A program made the translations under genes and the position numbers. Below, piece by piece: positions 8,458 through 17,291 of a stretch of 64,000 nt of DNA. The stretch is taken from the NCBI GenBank assembly GCA_038233815.1, contig JBBSVE010000001.1:1-64000 (forward strand), written 5' to 3'. Below the pieces are notes generated by a model. That model saw only the letters and a program-made list of their open reading frames with translations. It did no database searches and had not been told where the DNA came from. The first letter of the stretch is position 1. The number at the start of each line of letters is the position of its first letter. The stretch comes from JBBSVE01 sp038233815. Lineage in GTDB: Bacteria > Pseudomonadota > Alphaproteobacteria > Rhodobacterales > Rhodobacteraceae.

Positions 8458-8518
8458 CCGACCCTATCGCCCGGCGCGCCGAAGGGGCATGTATCGTCCC
8501 GAACGCGCCGGAGATGAC

Positions 8519-9769
8519 ATGCACTATTCGGGTTTCAGGGTAATCAAGGAAGCGCTGACCGGTCACAAGGGCTGGAAGCCCGCGTGGCGCGATCCTGCAC
8601 CCAAGGCACGCTACGACATCATCGTGGTGGGCGGCGGCGGGCACGGTCTGGCCACCGCCTATTACCTCGCGAAGATCCACAGCGAGGCGAGTGTCGCGGT
8701 GGTGGAGAAGGGCTGGATCGGCGGCGGCAACGTCGGCCGGAACACGACGATCGTCCGCTCGAACTACCTCCTCGACGGCAACGAGCCGTTCTACGAGCTG
8801 TCGATGAAGCTCTGGGAAGGGCTGGAACAGGATTTCAACTTCAACGCGATGGTGAGCCAGCGCGGTGTGCTGAACCTCTGCCATTCGGACGGGCAGCGCG
8901 ACGCCTACCGCCGCCGCGGTAACGCGATGCGGATGAACGGGGTCGATGCGGAGCTTCTCGATACCGAAGGGGTGCGCAAACTCGCGCCGTTCCTCAATTT
9001 CGACAGCGCGCGGTTCCCGATCAAGGGCGGTCTCTTGCAGCCGCGCGGTGGGACCGTGCGGCACGACGCCGTGGCTTGGGGCTACGCACGCGGGGCGGAT
9101 CGGCGCGGCGTCGATATCCTTCAGAACTGCGAGGTAATGGGCTTTCGGATCGAGGGCGGCAAGTGCCTCGGGATCGAGACCACGCGCGGCTTCATCGGCG
9201 CGGGCAAGGTCGGCGTCGCGGTCGCGGGTAATTCGGGGCAGGTGATGGCCAAGGCGGGCATCCGTCTGCCGATCGAGAGCCATGTGTTGCAGGCGTTCGT
9301 CTCCGAAGGGCTGAAGCCGCTGATCCCCAACGTCATCACCTACGGTGCGGGGCATTTCTACGTCAGCCAGTCCGACAAGGGCGGTCTGGTGTTCGGCGGC
9401 GATATCGACAGCTACAATTCCTACGCCCAGCGCGGCAACCTGCCGATGGTGGAGGATGTCTGCGAAGGCGGGATGAGCCTGATGCCGATGATCGGTCGCG
9501 CGCGGCTTTTGCGGATGTGGGGCGGGATCATGGACATGTCGATGGACGGCTCGCCGATCATCGACCGGACCGGGGTGGACGGGCTCTTCTTCAACGGCGG
9601 CTGGTGCTATGGCGGGTTCAAGGCGACGCCGGCCTCGGGCTGGTGCTTTGCGCACCTTCTGGCCACGGGCAAACCGCACGAGACGGCCACCGCCTACCGT
9701 TTCGACCGGTTCCGCACGGGGCTCATGATCGACGAAAAAGGCATGGGCGCGCAGCCCAACCTTCATTGA
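8519..9769 (+). CDS. mgdA: N-methylglutamate dehydrogenase subunit A (sarcosine oxidase beta-like)
   Basis: A 416-residue FAD-dependent amine oxidoreductase of the heterotetrameric sarcosine oxidase beta (SoxB) type. In this setting it is assigned to N-methyl-L-glutamate dehydrogenase, which regenerates glutamate and releases the methyl group at the formaldehyde level. The ATG at 8519 follows GGAGATGAC and gives the family's usual MHYSGFRVIKEAL start; an upstream ATG at 8489 is rejected. The dinucleotide motif GGGGHGLATAYYL is at residues 38-50. His182 in RGGTVRHDAVAWG corresponds to the histidine that carries covalent FMN in sarcosine oxidase. First gene of mgdABCD. Sarcosine oxidase remains the alternative name, but the linked gmaS-mgsABC favours N-methylglutamate. 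Confidence 0.85.
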   Translation: MHYSGFRVIKEALTGHKGWKPAWRDPAPKARYDIIVVGGGGHGLATAYYLAKIHSEASVAVVEKGWIGGGNVGRNTTIVRSNYLLDGNEPFYELSMKLWEGLEQDFNFNAMVSQRGVLNLCHSDGQRDAYRRRGNAMRMNGVDAELLDTEGVRKLAPFLNFDSARFPIKGGLLQPRGGTVRHDAVAWGYARGADRRGVDILQNCEVMGFRIEGGKCLGIETTRGFIGAGKVGVAVAGNSGQVMAKAGIRLPIESHVLQAFVSEGLKPLIPNVITYGAGHFYVSQSDKGGLVFGGDIDSYNSYAQRGNLPMVEDVCEGGMSLMPMIGRARLLRMWGGIMDMSMDGSPIIDRTGVDGLFFNGGWCYGGFKATPASGWCFAHLLATGKPHETATAYRFDRFRTGLMIDEKGMGAQPNLH

Positions 9770-9790
9770 CCAACCTTTAGGACAGTCCCG

Positions 9791-10078
9791 ATGATCATTC
9801 CCCACCCGCTTCTGGGTCCGCGCGACGCGCAGGAATTCACTTACATGGGCGACGAGAGCCTGATCGACCGGCCCGACTGGCAGGCCCCGGATGCGAACGA
9901 GTTGTTCCATGACTATCTCTACCTGCGCGACAATCCGGCGGGTCTGCACCGCGAGCTCTGGTATCACGAGCAGGGCGACCGGAGCTGGCTCGTCGTCACC
10001 CGCAACACGGTCACGCATGAGGTGATCTCCGCCGAACTCGCCCGCGATGTGGCGCGCGCAAAGGGACGCAGCCGATGA
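9791..10078 (+). CDS. mgdB: N-methylglutamate dehydrogenase subunit B (SoxD-like)
   Basis: A 95-residue small subunit of the sarcosine oxidase delta family, 21 bp after mgdA. Classical SoxD subunits bind zinc through Cys6, Cys9, His59 and Cys63. Here the equivalent positions read Pro6, Gly9, His59 and Asp63, so three of four ligands are gone and zinc binding as in SoxD is unlikely. The rest of the fold (NPAGLHRELWYHEQGDRSW) is well conserved. The stop overlaps the start of mgdC in an ATGA junction, which implies translational coupling. Probably a structural subunit of the MgdABCD complex. Confidence 0.83.
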   Translation: MIIPHPLLGPRDAQEFTYMGDESLIDRPDWQAPDANELFHDYLYLRDNPAGLHRELWYHEQGDRSWLVVTRNTVTHEVISAELARDVARAKGRSR

Positions 10079-13029
10079 GCCCGAGCAACCGGATCGAAGG
10101 CGGCCTGATCGACCGCGCGCGCAGCGTCAGTTTCCGCTTCGACGGCCGGAGCTACACGGGCTTCGGGGGCGATACGCTGGCCTCCGCGCTGCTCGCCAAC
10201 GGGGTCCGCCTGATGGGCCGGTCGTTCAAGTATCACCGTCCACGCGGCCCCCTCACCGCAGGGTCGGAAGAGCCGAACGCGCTGGTGGAGCTGCGCACCG
10301 GCGCGCGTCAGGAGCCGAACACCCGTGCCACCGTCGCGGAGCTGTTCGACGGTCTGGACGCGCGGAGCCAGAACCATGTGGGACCGCTGTCTTTCGACAT
10401 GCTGGCGGTGAACGATCTGCTGTCGCCGTTCTTTGCCGCGGGGTTCTATTACAAGACCTTCATGTGGCCGAAAGCCTTCTGGGAAAAGCTCTACGAGCCG
10501 ATGATCCGCCATGCCGCGGGCCTCGGCCGCCTGACGGGCGAGGATGATCCCGACCTCTACGACAAGGGCTTCCTGCACTGCGATCTGCTCATCATCGGGG
10601 CCGGGCCTACGGGTCTTGCCGCCGCTTTGACGGCGGGTCGGGCGGGTGCCGACGTGATCCTCGCCGACGAGGATTTCCTGCTCGGCGGACGGCTCAACGC
10701 GGAGACGCACGGGCTGGGCGCCATGTCCGGCGCCGACTGGGCGAGGGCGACGCTGGCGGAACTGGCAAGCCTGCCCAACGTCCGCGTGATGGCGCGCACC
10801 ACGGTCATCGGGGCGATGGACCACGGCATCTTCGGCGCGCTGGAGCGCAACGCCGACCACCTCGCCACACCCGGTCCGGGCAAGCCCCGCCAGACGCTGT
10901 GGCGGATCTACACAAAGCGCAGCCTGCTCTGCGCCGGGGCGATCGAGCGGCCCATCGCGTTCCGGAACAACGACCGTCCGGGCATCATGCTCGGCTCCGC
11001 GATCCGCAGCTATGCCAACCGCTGGGCCGCCCTTCCGGGGCGCGAGGTGGCGATCTTCACCAACAACGACGACGGCCATCGGACGGCCGACGACCTTGTC
11101 GCCAAGGGCGTCCATATCGCGGCGGTGATCGACAGCCGCGCCGATGCGCCGGATTCCAAGCGTTACGAGGTGCTGAAAGGTGCCGTCGTCACGGATACGG
11201 CGGGGCGACTGGGCCTCAGCTCTGTTTCGGTGCGGATGGCGGGGGGGGAGACGCGGCACATTCCCTGCCTTGCCCTTGGTGTCTCCGGCGGGTGGAACCC
11301 GAACGTCCATCTCACCTGCCACCAGCGCGGGCGTCCGGTCTGGGACGCCGATCTTGCGGCCTTTGTTCCGGGCGGCACGCTTCCGCCGGGGATGTTGGTG
11401 GCGGGGGCATCAAAGGGCATCCTCTCCACCGCCGGCGCGCTGTCGTCTGGTGTTGAGGCCGCCATTCAGGTGCTCGACGGCCTTGGCATCGCCGCCAGAT
11501 CCGTGGACCTGCCGGAGGCGGAGGATGCGCCGGTGCGGATCACGCCGCTGTTCCACGTCCCGGGCAAGGGCCGTGCGTGGGTCGACCAGCAAAACGACGT
11601 GACGGTGAAGGATATCAAGCTCTCCCATCAGGAAGGCTACATCTCCGTCGAGCATCTCAAACGCTACACGACGCTCGGGATGGCCACCGATCAGGGCAAG
11701 ACGGCGAATGTCACCGGCCTCGCCGTGATGGCGGAGATGACCGGCAAATCCATCCCCGAGACCGGCACAACGATCTACCGCCCGCCTTATACGCCGGTGC
11801 CGATCGCCGCCTTCGCAGGCCGGTCGGCGGGCAAGGATTTCCGCCCCGTCCGCCTGCCGCCGAGCCACCATTTTGCCACCGAACGCGGCGCCGTCTTCGT
11901 CGAGGCCGGAATGTGGCTGCGCGCGCAGTGGTTCACGCGCGACGGCGAGACGACCTGGCGTCAGTCCGTCGACCGCGAGGTTCTGGCCACGCGCAAGTCC
12001 GTCGGCATCTGCGACGTGACGACGCTCGGCAAGATCGACGTGCAGGGCGTGGATGCTGCTGATTTCCTCAACCGCGTCTATGCCAACCCGTTCGCCAAGC
12101 TGGCCGTCGGCAAGATCCGCTACGGAATCATGCTGCGCGAGGACGGCATCGTCATGGATGACGGCACCACCGCGCGGCTGGCGGAGGATCATTTCGTCCT
12201 GACGACGACCACCGCCAATGCCGTGGGCGTCTATCGCCACATGGAGTTCTGTCGCCAGTGCCTCTGGCCCGATCTTGACGTGCAGATCATTTCCACCACC
12301 GAGGCGTGGGCGCAGTATTCGGTAGCGGGGCCGAACGCGCGCAGGCTGTTGCAAAAGATCGTCGACCCCGCCTGCGACATCTCCAACGAGGCGTTTCCGT
12401 ACATGGGATGCGGCGAGATCACCGTCTGCGGCGGGCTTCGCGCAAGGCTCTTCCGGATCTCCTTCTCCGGCGAGCTGGCGTTCGAGATCGCAGTGCCGAC
12501 GCGCTACGGCGACGCGCTCGTGCGGCGCATGATGGAGGCTGGGGCACAGTTCGACGCGGTGATCTACGGCACCGAGGCGCTCGGCGTGATGCGGATCGAG
12601 AAAGGCCATGCGGCGGGCAACGAGCTGAACGGCACGACGAGCGCCGTGAACCTCGGGATGGGCGGCATGGTTTCGAAGAAGAAGGACTCCATCGGCTCCA
12701 CCCTGTCGGAGCGCGAGGGGATGAACCGCAAGGACGAGTTCGGCCTTGTGGGCTTCCGCCCGGTCGATCCCGCGGACAGGTTCGAATCCGGCTCCCATCT
12801 GATCGTGCGGGAAGAGGAGGCGACGATCGCCAACGATCAGGGCTATCTCACCTCCGTCGCCTTCTCTCCGAACCTCGGCTACATGATCGGCCTCGGATTC
12901 CTGAAGAATGGCGCGGCCCGCAAGGGCGAGGTCCTGCGTGCCGTGAACCCGGTGCAGAATGCCGAGACGCTGGTCGAGGTGGTCAGCGCCCATTTCATCG
13001 ATCCCGAGGGGGAGCGTCTTCGTGCATGA
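10075..13029 (+). CDS. mgdC: N-methylglutamate dehydrogenase subunit C (sarcosine oxidase alpha-like)
   Basis: A 984-residue large subunit of the sarcosine oxidase alpha (SoxA) type. The N-terminal 100 residues form the ferredoxin-like Fer2_4 fold (FRFDGRSYTGFGGDTLASAL, without cluster cysteines). A pyridine nucleotide-disulphide oxidoreductase domain follows, with GAGPTG at 175-180. The C-terminal part, from about residue 600, is a GcvT-like domain with a terminal barrel (LFRISFSGELAFEIAVP, VMRIEKGHAAGNEL), expected to bind tetrahydrofolate and take up the methylene group. Start overlaps mgdB by ATGA and the end overlaps mgdD by 8 bp, so the four genes form a coupled operon. Assignment to N-methylglutamate rather than sarcosine rests on context. 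Confidence 0.87.
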   Translation: MSPSNRIEGGLIDRARSVSFRFDGRSYTGFGGDTLASALLANGVRLMGRSFKYHRPRGPLTAGSEEPNALVELRTGARQEPNTRATVAELFDGLDARSQNHVGPLSFDMLAVNDLLSPFFAAGFYYKTFMWPKAFWEKLYEPMIRHAAGLGRLTGEDDPDLYDKGFLHCDLLIIGAGPTGLAAALTAGRAGADVILADEDFLLGGRLNAETHGLGAMSGADWARATLAELASLPNVRVMARTTVIGAMDHGIFGALERNADHLATPGPGKPRQTLWRIYTKRSLLCAGAIERPIAFRNNDRPGIMLGSAIRSYANRWAALPGREVAIFTNNDDGHRTADDLVAKGVHIAAVIDSRADAPDSKRYEVLKGAVVTDTAGRLGLSSVSVRMAGGETRHIPCLALGVSGGWNPNVHLTCHQRGRPVWDADLAAFVPGGTLPPGMLVAGASKGILSTAGALSSGVEAAIQVLDGLGIAARSVDLPEAEDAPVRITPLFHVPGKGRAWVDQQNDVTVKDIKLSHQEGYISVEHLKRYTTLGMATDQGKTANVTGLAVMAEMTGKSIPETGTTIYRPPYTPVPIAAFAGRSAGKDFRPVRLPPSHHFATERGAVFVEAGMWLRAQWFTRDGETTWRQSVDREVLATRKSVGICDVTTLGKIDVQGVDAADFLNRVYANPFAKLAVGKIRYGIMLREDGIVMDDGTTARLAEDHFVLTTTTANAVGVYRHMEFCRQCLWPDLDVQIISTTEAWAQYSVAGPNARRLLQKIVDPACDISNEAFPYMGCGEITVCGGLRARLFRISFSGELAFEIAVPTRYGDALVRRMMEAGAQFDAVIYGTEALGVMRIEKGHAAGNELNGTTSAVNLGMGGMVSKKKDSIGSTLSEREGMNRKDEFGLVGFRPVDPADRFESGSHLIVREEEATIANDQGYLTSVAFSPNLGYMIGLGFLKNGAARKGEVLRAVNPVQNAETLVEVVSAHFIDPEGERLRA

Positions 13030-13588
13030 CCTGAAAAGCCTGACCCCGCTTGGCGCCGCGGCGCCGAGGGTCGACCGGATCGGCGCGGTGTCCATCGCCG
13101 AGGTGACGGACATGGCGCTGGCGTCGCTTTCCGCCCGGAGCGGGAAGGTGGAGGCGTTGGGGACGGCCATGACGGCCCTGACCGGTGCCAAGCTTCCCGA
13201 GCCGGGGACATGGGTGGACGGCGCGCCTTGGTCGGTGATCTGGACCGGACCGGAGCAGTGGTTCGTCGAGGCGCCCTTCGCCAGCCATGAGGACATCTCC
13301 CGCGCGCTGAAGGACGCGGTGGGGGAGGCGGCCTCCGTCACCGAACAGACCGACGGCTGGGTCCGGTTCGATCTGGAAGGCGCAGGAACCGTTGACATGC
13401 TGGAGCGGCTCTGCGCCGCCCCGTCCCGGCGGATGGAGGCGGGAATGGCCACCCGCACCGTGATCGAGCATATGGGGTGTCTCGTCATCTGCCGTGCTGC
13501 GGCCGAGCGGTTCAGCATCCTCGCCCCCCGGTCCTACGCGCGGTCGCTGCATTATGGGCTGACCGGCGCCGCGCGCTCTATCGCCTGA
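13022..13588 (+). CDS. mgdD: N-methylglutamate dehydrogenase subunit D (SoxG-like)
   Basis: A 188-residue sarcosine oxidase gamma (SoxG) family protein, a shortened GcvT-like fold. The start is taken as GTG at 13022, eight bases inside the end of mgdC, because GGGGGAG lies at the right distance and the N-terminus (HDLKSLTPLG) then matches family style; an upstream ATG at 12959 would overlap mgdC by 70 bp. WSVIWTGPEQWFVEAP and the C-terminal YARSLHYGLTGAARSIA are family features. Last gene of mgdABCD; it converges with the GlxA-type regulator gene with only 5 bp between stop codons. Confidence 0.85.
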   Translation: MHDLKSLTPLGAAAPRVDRIGAVSIAEVTDMALASLSARSGKVEALGTAMTALTGAKLPEPGTWVDGAPWSVIWTGPEQWFVEAPFASHEDISRALKDAVGEAASVTEQTDGWVRFDLEGAGTVDMLERLCAAPSRRMEAGMATRTVIEHMGCLVICRAAAERFSILAPRSYARSLHYGLTGAARSIA

Positions 13589-13593
13589 ACGGC

Positions 13594-14616
13594 TCAGACC
13601 GACGGCAGGGGTCGGTTGTCCTCCACCCGGAAGCGGTTGATGGTCCGGCGATCCTCCGCCGGGGTCACGCCGAACTCCGCGCGGTAATGGCGCACCAGCG
13701 GGGGCACCGTCTCATACCCCACGCCGGCCGCGATCCGCACCATCGGATCGCGGGTATAGAGGACGAGCTGTCTTGCCGCCTTCATCCGCAGCGTCCGGTA
13801 GTAGCGCGACGGACTTTTGCCGGTGGCTTTCTTGAACAACCGTTCCAGCTGGCGCGGTGAGATGCCGACATGAGCTGCCACATCCTCCATCGGAACGGGA
13901 TCGGCAAGGCGGTCGCCCAGAAGGTCGATGGCCTTGGCGACGGGCGGGACAAGCGTGTCGGCGGTGTCGGGACGGTGGAAGGTCGGCGTCTTCTGCCGCA
14001 CGCCGCGCCCGCGCACGACCGGGTGCTGGAACCAGCAGGCCACCTCCGTCGCGATGTCAGGACCAAGGCGCCTCTCGATGAAGTCGAGCATCAGGTCGAA
14101 CGCCGCGTCGGCCCCGGATACGGTGTAGAACGGATGGTCGAAGAGGATCACGTCCGAGGATACGCGCAAATCGGGGAAAGCCTGCGTGAAGGCGGTCTCG
14201 TAGCACCAGTGGACGGAGACGAGGCGACCGTCCAGCAGGCCCGACCGCGCCAGGGGGAAGACGCCGCCGCTGACGCCGCCCAATGCCGTGCCGTGACGTG
14301 ACAGGCGGCGCAGATGGCCCTCCGACGGTTTCCGGTCAGTGAACGTCGCGGCCGGGCTGCTCAGCAGGAACAGGTAGTCGATCCCCTCCGCCATTGAGAG
14401 CGGCAGGTCCGGGTCGAACGTCACGGCGGCGCTGGAGGTTACGCGCGCGCCGGTTTCGGAGACGATGGTCCATCCGAAAGCCTTGCGGTTCGCGATCTCG
14501 TTCGCGGCGCGCAAAGGCTCGATCATCGAGGTCAGGCAGGCCATCGGAAAGCCGGGGAAGATCAGGAAGCCGACTTCCGTGATGCGGTTGACTTGCAGTT
14601 CACTCTCAGGAAACAT
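13594..14616 (-). CDS. GlxA family regulator: DJ-1/PfpI-like domain plus AraC helix-turn-helix
   Basis: A 340-residue transcription factor. Residues about 10-190 form a class I amidotransferase-like sensor domain (VGFLIFPGFPMACLTSMIEP, GGVSGGVFPLARSGLLDG); residues about 230-330 are the AraC DNA-binding domain (VGISPRQLERLFKKATGKSP). In pseudomonads the related GbdR, SouR and CdhR respond to glycine betaine, sarcosine or carnitine, so a methylated amine or N-methyl amino acid is a likely effector. The start is uncertain: the ATG at 14616 is used here, with 14634 and 14718 as alternatives. Divergent from the XRE-cupin gene with under 30 bp between starts, so their promoters must overlap. Confidence 0.82.
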   Translation of the reverse strand: MFPESELQVNRITEVGFLIFPGFPMACLTSMIEPLRAANEIANRKAFGWTIVSETGARVTSSAAVTFDPDLPLSMAEGIDYLFLLSSPAATFTDRKPSEGHLRRLSRHGTALGGVSGGVFPLARSGLLDGRLVSVHWCYETAFTQAFPDLRVSSDVILFDHPFYTVSGADAAFDLMLDFIERRLGPDIATEVACWFQHPVVRGRGVRQKTPTFHRPDTADTLVPPVAKAIDLLGDRLADPVPMEDVAAHVGISPRQLERLFKKATGKSPSRYYRTLRMKAARQLVLYTRDPMVRIAAGVGYETVPPLVRHYRAEFGVTPAEDRRTINRFRVEDNRPLPSV

Positions 14617-14644
14617 GCGACGATGCGGACCCATGGAGGTTTCG

Positions 14645-15274
14645 ATGACAACGCCCGTTCTCGCACAGAACCCCCACAAGGTCACGGAGGAGCGTGAGAA
14701 CGTCCTCGAAGTCGCCATCGGTCGTGAGGTGCGCGCCTTTCGCCATCAAAGCGCGCTGACCATTGCGGATCTCTCCGCGCGCACGGGTCTGTCGATTGGG
14801 ATGCTGTCGAAGATCGAGAATGGCAACACCTCGCCGTCGCTCTCCACCCTGCAGGCGCTGGCCCATGCAATGAGCGTGCCGCTCACCTCCTTCTTCCGGC
14901 GGTTCGAGGATGTGCATGTCGCGATCCACACCAAATCCGGCGAAGGTGCGGAGACGACGCGTCGCGGCACGCGTGCGGGGCACCAGTATAACCTTCTGGG
15001 CCATATCGGCGCCAACACGAGCGGTGTGGTGGTGGAGCCCTACCTCATCACGCTCACATCGGATTCGGATGTGTTCCCGACCTTCCAGCACGACGGGATC
15101 GAGATGCTCTACATGCTGGAGGGCGAGGTCGACTATCGCCACGGGCACTACGTCTACCGGCTGGAACCGGGCGATACGCTCTTTTTCGACGCCGACGCGC
15201 CGCACGGGCCGGAAACCCTGACAAAGCTTCCGGCGCGCTATCTTTCGGTCATCTCCTATGTCCAGACCCGGTAG
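14645..15274 (+). CDS. XRE family regulator with C-terminal cupin
   Basis: A 209-residue regulator: XRE helix-turn-helix at about residues 25-80 (LTIADLSARTGLSIGMLSKIE) and a cupin_2 ligand domain at about 120-205 (MLEGEVDYRHGHYVYRLEPG). The ATG at 14645 follows GGAGGT with ideal spacing. Proteins of this build often control amine or polyamine metabolism. It converges with dmmC (3 bp between stop codons) and sits between the mgd and dmm/mgs operons. The 18-bp inverted repeat in the dmmD-mgsA intergenic region (19307-19324) is one candidate target. Effector not known. Confidence 0.85.
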   Translation: MTTPVLAQNPHKVTEERENVLEVAIGREVRAFRHQSALTIADLSARTGLSIGMLSKIENGNTSPSLSTLQALAHAMSVPLTSFFRRFEDVHVAIHTKSGEGAETTRRGTRAGHQYNLLGHIGANTSGVVVEPYLITLTSDSDVFPTFQHDGIEMLYMLEGEVDYRHGHYVYRLEPGDTLFFDADAPHGPETLTKLPARYLSVISYVQTR

Positions 15275-15277
15275 GGA

Positions 15278-16318
15278 TCAGTCCGCGAAGATGCCTGGGG
15301 TCGTGGGCGCGCCGTCGTCGTATCGCGACAGGTAATCGACGATCATCGTTCGGTTCCGCGCAAAGCCCTTGTAGGTGGCAAGCTCGTCGGGCAGGTCGCG
15401 CAGGACGCGGTGCAGGCGGCGGCCCCATTTCGGCACCGTCACCAGATCGTCGAGCCGGATCAGGTAACAGCGGATCGGGAACACCATCGCGTTGGACCGC
15501 GGCAGGCGGAAGAAGGTCTGCAACTCGACCCGCAGATACTGCTTCTGGCCTACGTTGTCGGGCGTCACGCTGGCCTTCTGCACGCCCCATACGTGATAAT
15601 TCTCGGGGCTGGTGTCCAGAAGCGGATTGACCGTCATCGTCCAGTTCAGCCGCCGCACGGGCGCACCTTGCTGGATGTTGAGAAGAAACTTCAAGGCGCG
15701 CTTGAAGATCCCCATTTCGTGCGCCAGCGGCACCGGCGCGTGCCATTCGAAGAAGTTCATCCCGATGTCGAAATCGAGCGACCAGTCCGCCTGCGTCGTG
15801 ACCGTGCCCGCATCCATCCAGAGGTTGTCGTCGCGCTGGTCCAGCAACGCGAAATCGCCCTGCGTCTGGCGTGTAATATATTCCATCGGACCGCAGGGCA
15901 GGGTGGCCTCGTCGAGGAAGGTGAAGCGTTGCTCGATGCCCAGCGGGCGGTTGATCCAGTGCCAGCGGTCGCCGTCGCGGTGAAGCTCGAAAAGATCGGG
16001 ATAATCCTGCGCCTTCGCGACCATGATGAGTTCCAGCAGGTCCCAGCCCGCCAGCGTCATGTGCGGCAGCGTTTGGCAACGCAGCGGATCGGCGGCGAGA
16101 ACGCGGGCGCGGTCCTTCATCTCCGACACGTAGTGCTCGTCCACGTCGAACGCATGCTCGAAGATCGAGCCTTCCCGGCGCGGGACATGCGCCTCCATGT
16201 TGACGGAATACATGTAGCCGTCCTCGTGGAACGGGAACGGATAGCGTTGGATCGCCCAGTCGGAGTTGCGGAAGGTGAAGGTGTCGTGAAACGTCTCGTC
16301 GCGGAACTGGATCGTCAT
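15278..16318 (-). CDS. dmmC: Dimethylamine monooxygenase, heme-dependent oxidative N-demethylase subunit (DUF3445)
   Basis: A 346-residue protein of the DUF3445 / heme-dependent oxidative demethylase alpha-subunit family, expected to be the catalytic heme subunit that turns dimethylamine into methylamine and formaldehyde with O2 and reducing power. Family-type stretches include PHMTLAGWDLLELIMVAKAQ, FHEDGYMYSVN and, near the C-terminus, FFRLPRSNAMVFPIRCYL. GGAG precedes the ATG at 16318. It is last in a four-gene transcript; the reductase gene ends 10 bp upstream. Subunit letters follow the published gene order dmmDABC and the naming may differ between sources; the family assignment itself is firm. 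Confidence 0.87.
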   Translation of the reverse strand: MTIQFRDETFHDTFTFRNSDWAIQRYPFPFHEDGYMYSVNMEAHVPRREGSIFEHAFDVDEHYVSEMKDRARVLAADPLRCQTLPHMTLAGWDLLELIMVAKAQDYPDLFELHRDGDRWHWINRPLGIEQRFTFLDEATLPCGPMEYITRQTQGDFALLDQRDDNLWMDAGTVTTQADWSLDFDIGMNFFEWHAPVPLAHEMGIFKRALKFLLNIQQGAPVRRLNWTMTVNPLLDTSPENYHVWGVQKASVTPDNVGQKQYLRVELQTFFRLPRSNAMVFPIRCYLIRLDDLVTVPKWGRRLHRVLRDLPDELATYKGFARNRTMIVDYLSRYDDGAPTTPGIFAD

Positions 16319-16328
16319 TCTGTCGCTC

Positions 16329-17291
16329 CTATCGGTCGATCACGAGGGACGGACCCTCGAAGCGGGACACGCAGGGCATGATCTTGCGCCCGCCCGCCTT
16401 TTCCTCGTCGGTGAGCCAGTGGTCGCGGTGGAGGAACGTGCCCTCATGGCTCAGCACATCGGTTTCGCACTGCCCGCAGGCCCCACCACGGCAGAGATAG
16501 GGTGGTTCCAGCCCCGCAGCCTCCAGTGCCTCGAGAAAGCTCTGGTTCTCCCCCACCGTGAGGGTCCGGCCGGACCTGGCCAGCGTCACCTCGAAAGGCT
16601 TGCCGGGCTGGGGTGCCAGAAACTCCTCATGGTGCACGGTGGCGTCGGGCCAGCCGAGGCCGCGCGCCGTGTCGCGGACCCAGTCGATCATGCCCTTGGG
16701 TCCGCAGACATAAAGATGCGTGCCGAGGGGCTGCCCGGTCAAAAGCGCGTCGAGGTCGATCTTCTGGCCCATATCGTTGAGGTAGAGGCGCACATGGCCG
16801 GGATATTGCGCGGCCAGATCCTCGGCATAGGCACCGATCGCCGCAGACCGCACGGAATAGTGCAGCTCGAAATGGCCATCCGTCGCACCGAGCTGCTGCA
16901 TCTGCGCGATAAACGGCGTTATGCCGATCCCGCCCGCGATCATCAGGTGTTTCTTCGCCCGGTGATCCAGCGGGAAGAGGTTGACCGGCATGCTCAGCAC
17001 CATCCGGTCCCCGGCATTCACGGTGCGGTGCATGAAGAGCGACCCGCCACGCCCCGCCTCGTCGCGCCGGACGGAGATCATGAAGCCGGAAAGGTCGTGT
17101 GGGTCCGACATCAGCGAATAGGGGTTGAGCCGCGTGACCTCGCCGTCGCGCATCTCGATCACCGTATGCGCGCCGCCGGAGAAGGCGGGCATCGGCGCGC
17201 CGTCCGTCCGCTCGAAGCGGAAGCGTTTCACGAGATCGTTGACCTCGATAACCTCGGCCACGGTCACGTCGATCTTGCGGGAGGCGGTCAT
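16329..17291 (-). CDS. dmmB: Dimethylamine monooxygenase reductase subunit (PDR/VanB-type)
   Basis: A 320-residue electron-transfer protein of the phthalate dioxygenase reductase type. An N-terminal flavin domain (RLNPYSLMSDP) and a pyridine-nucleotide domain (AGGIGITPFIAQMQ, HLYVCGPKGMIDWV) are followed by a plant-type [2Fe-2S] ferredoxin domain with Cys267, Cys272, Cys275 and Cys307 (CRGGACGQC, then PCVSR). It should pass electrons from NAD(P)H to the heme subunit. The ATG at 17291 overlaps the dmmA stop (ATGA), indicating coupled translation, and decides the start against a much longer open frame. Confidence 0.87.
   Translation of the reverse strand: MTASRKIDVTVAEVIEVNDLVKRFRFERTDGAPMPAFSGGAHTVIEMRDGEVTRLNPYSLMSDPHDLSGFMISVRRDEAGRGGSLFMHRTVNAGDRMVLSMPVNLFPLDHRAKKHLMIAGGIGITPFIAQMQQLGATDGHFELHYSVRSAAIGAYAEDLAAQYPGHVRLYLNDMGQKIDLDALLTGQPLGTHLYVCGPKGMIDWVRDTARGLGWPDATVHHEEFLAPQPGKPFEVTLARSGRTLTVGENQSFLEALEAAGLEPPYLCRGGACGQCETDVLSHEGTFLHRDHWLTDEEKAGGRKIMPCVSRFEGPSLVIDR

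Noticed and set aside
7430..10018. An 862-codon minus-strand open frame across lysR and mgdA
   Set aside because: No domain, biased composition, and it is the mirror of two well-supported genes.
13022..13588. Start of mgdD at the upstream ATG 12959
   Set aside because: It would overlap mgdC by 71 bp and has no ribosome-binding site; GTG 13022 has one and matches family length.
10075..13588. True sarcosine oxidase (soxBDAG) as the identity of mgdABCD
   Set aside because: It cannot be excluded from sequence alone, but linkage to gmaS, mgsABC, dmm, tdm and tmm and the loss of SoxD zinc ligands favour N-methylglutamate dehydrogenase.
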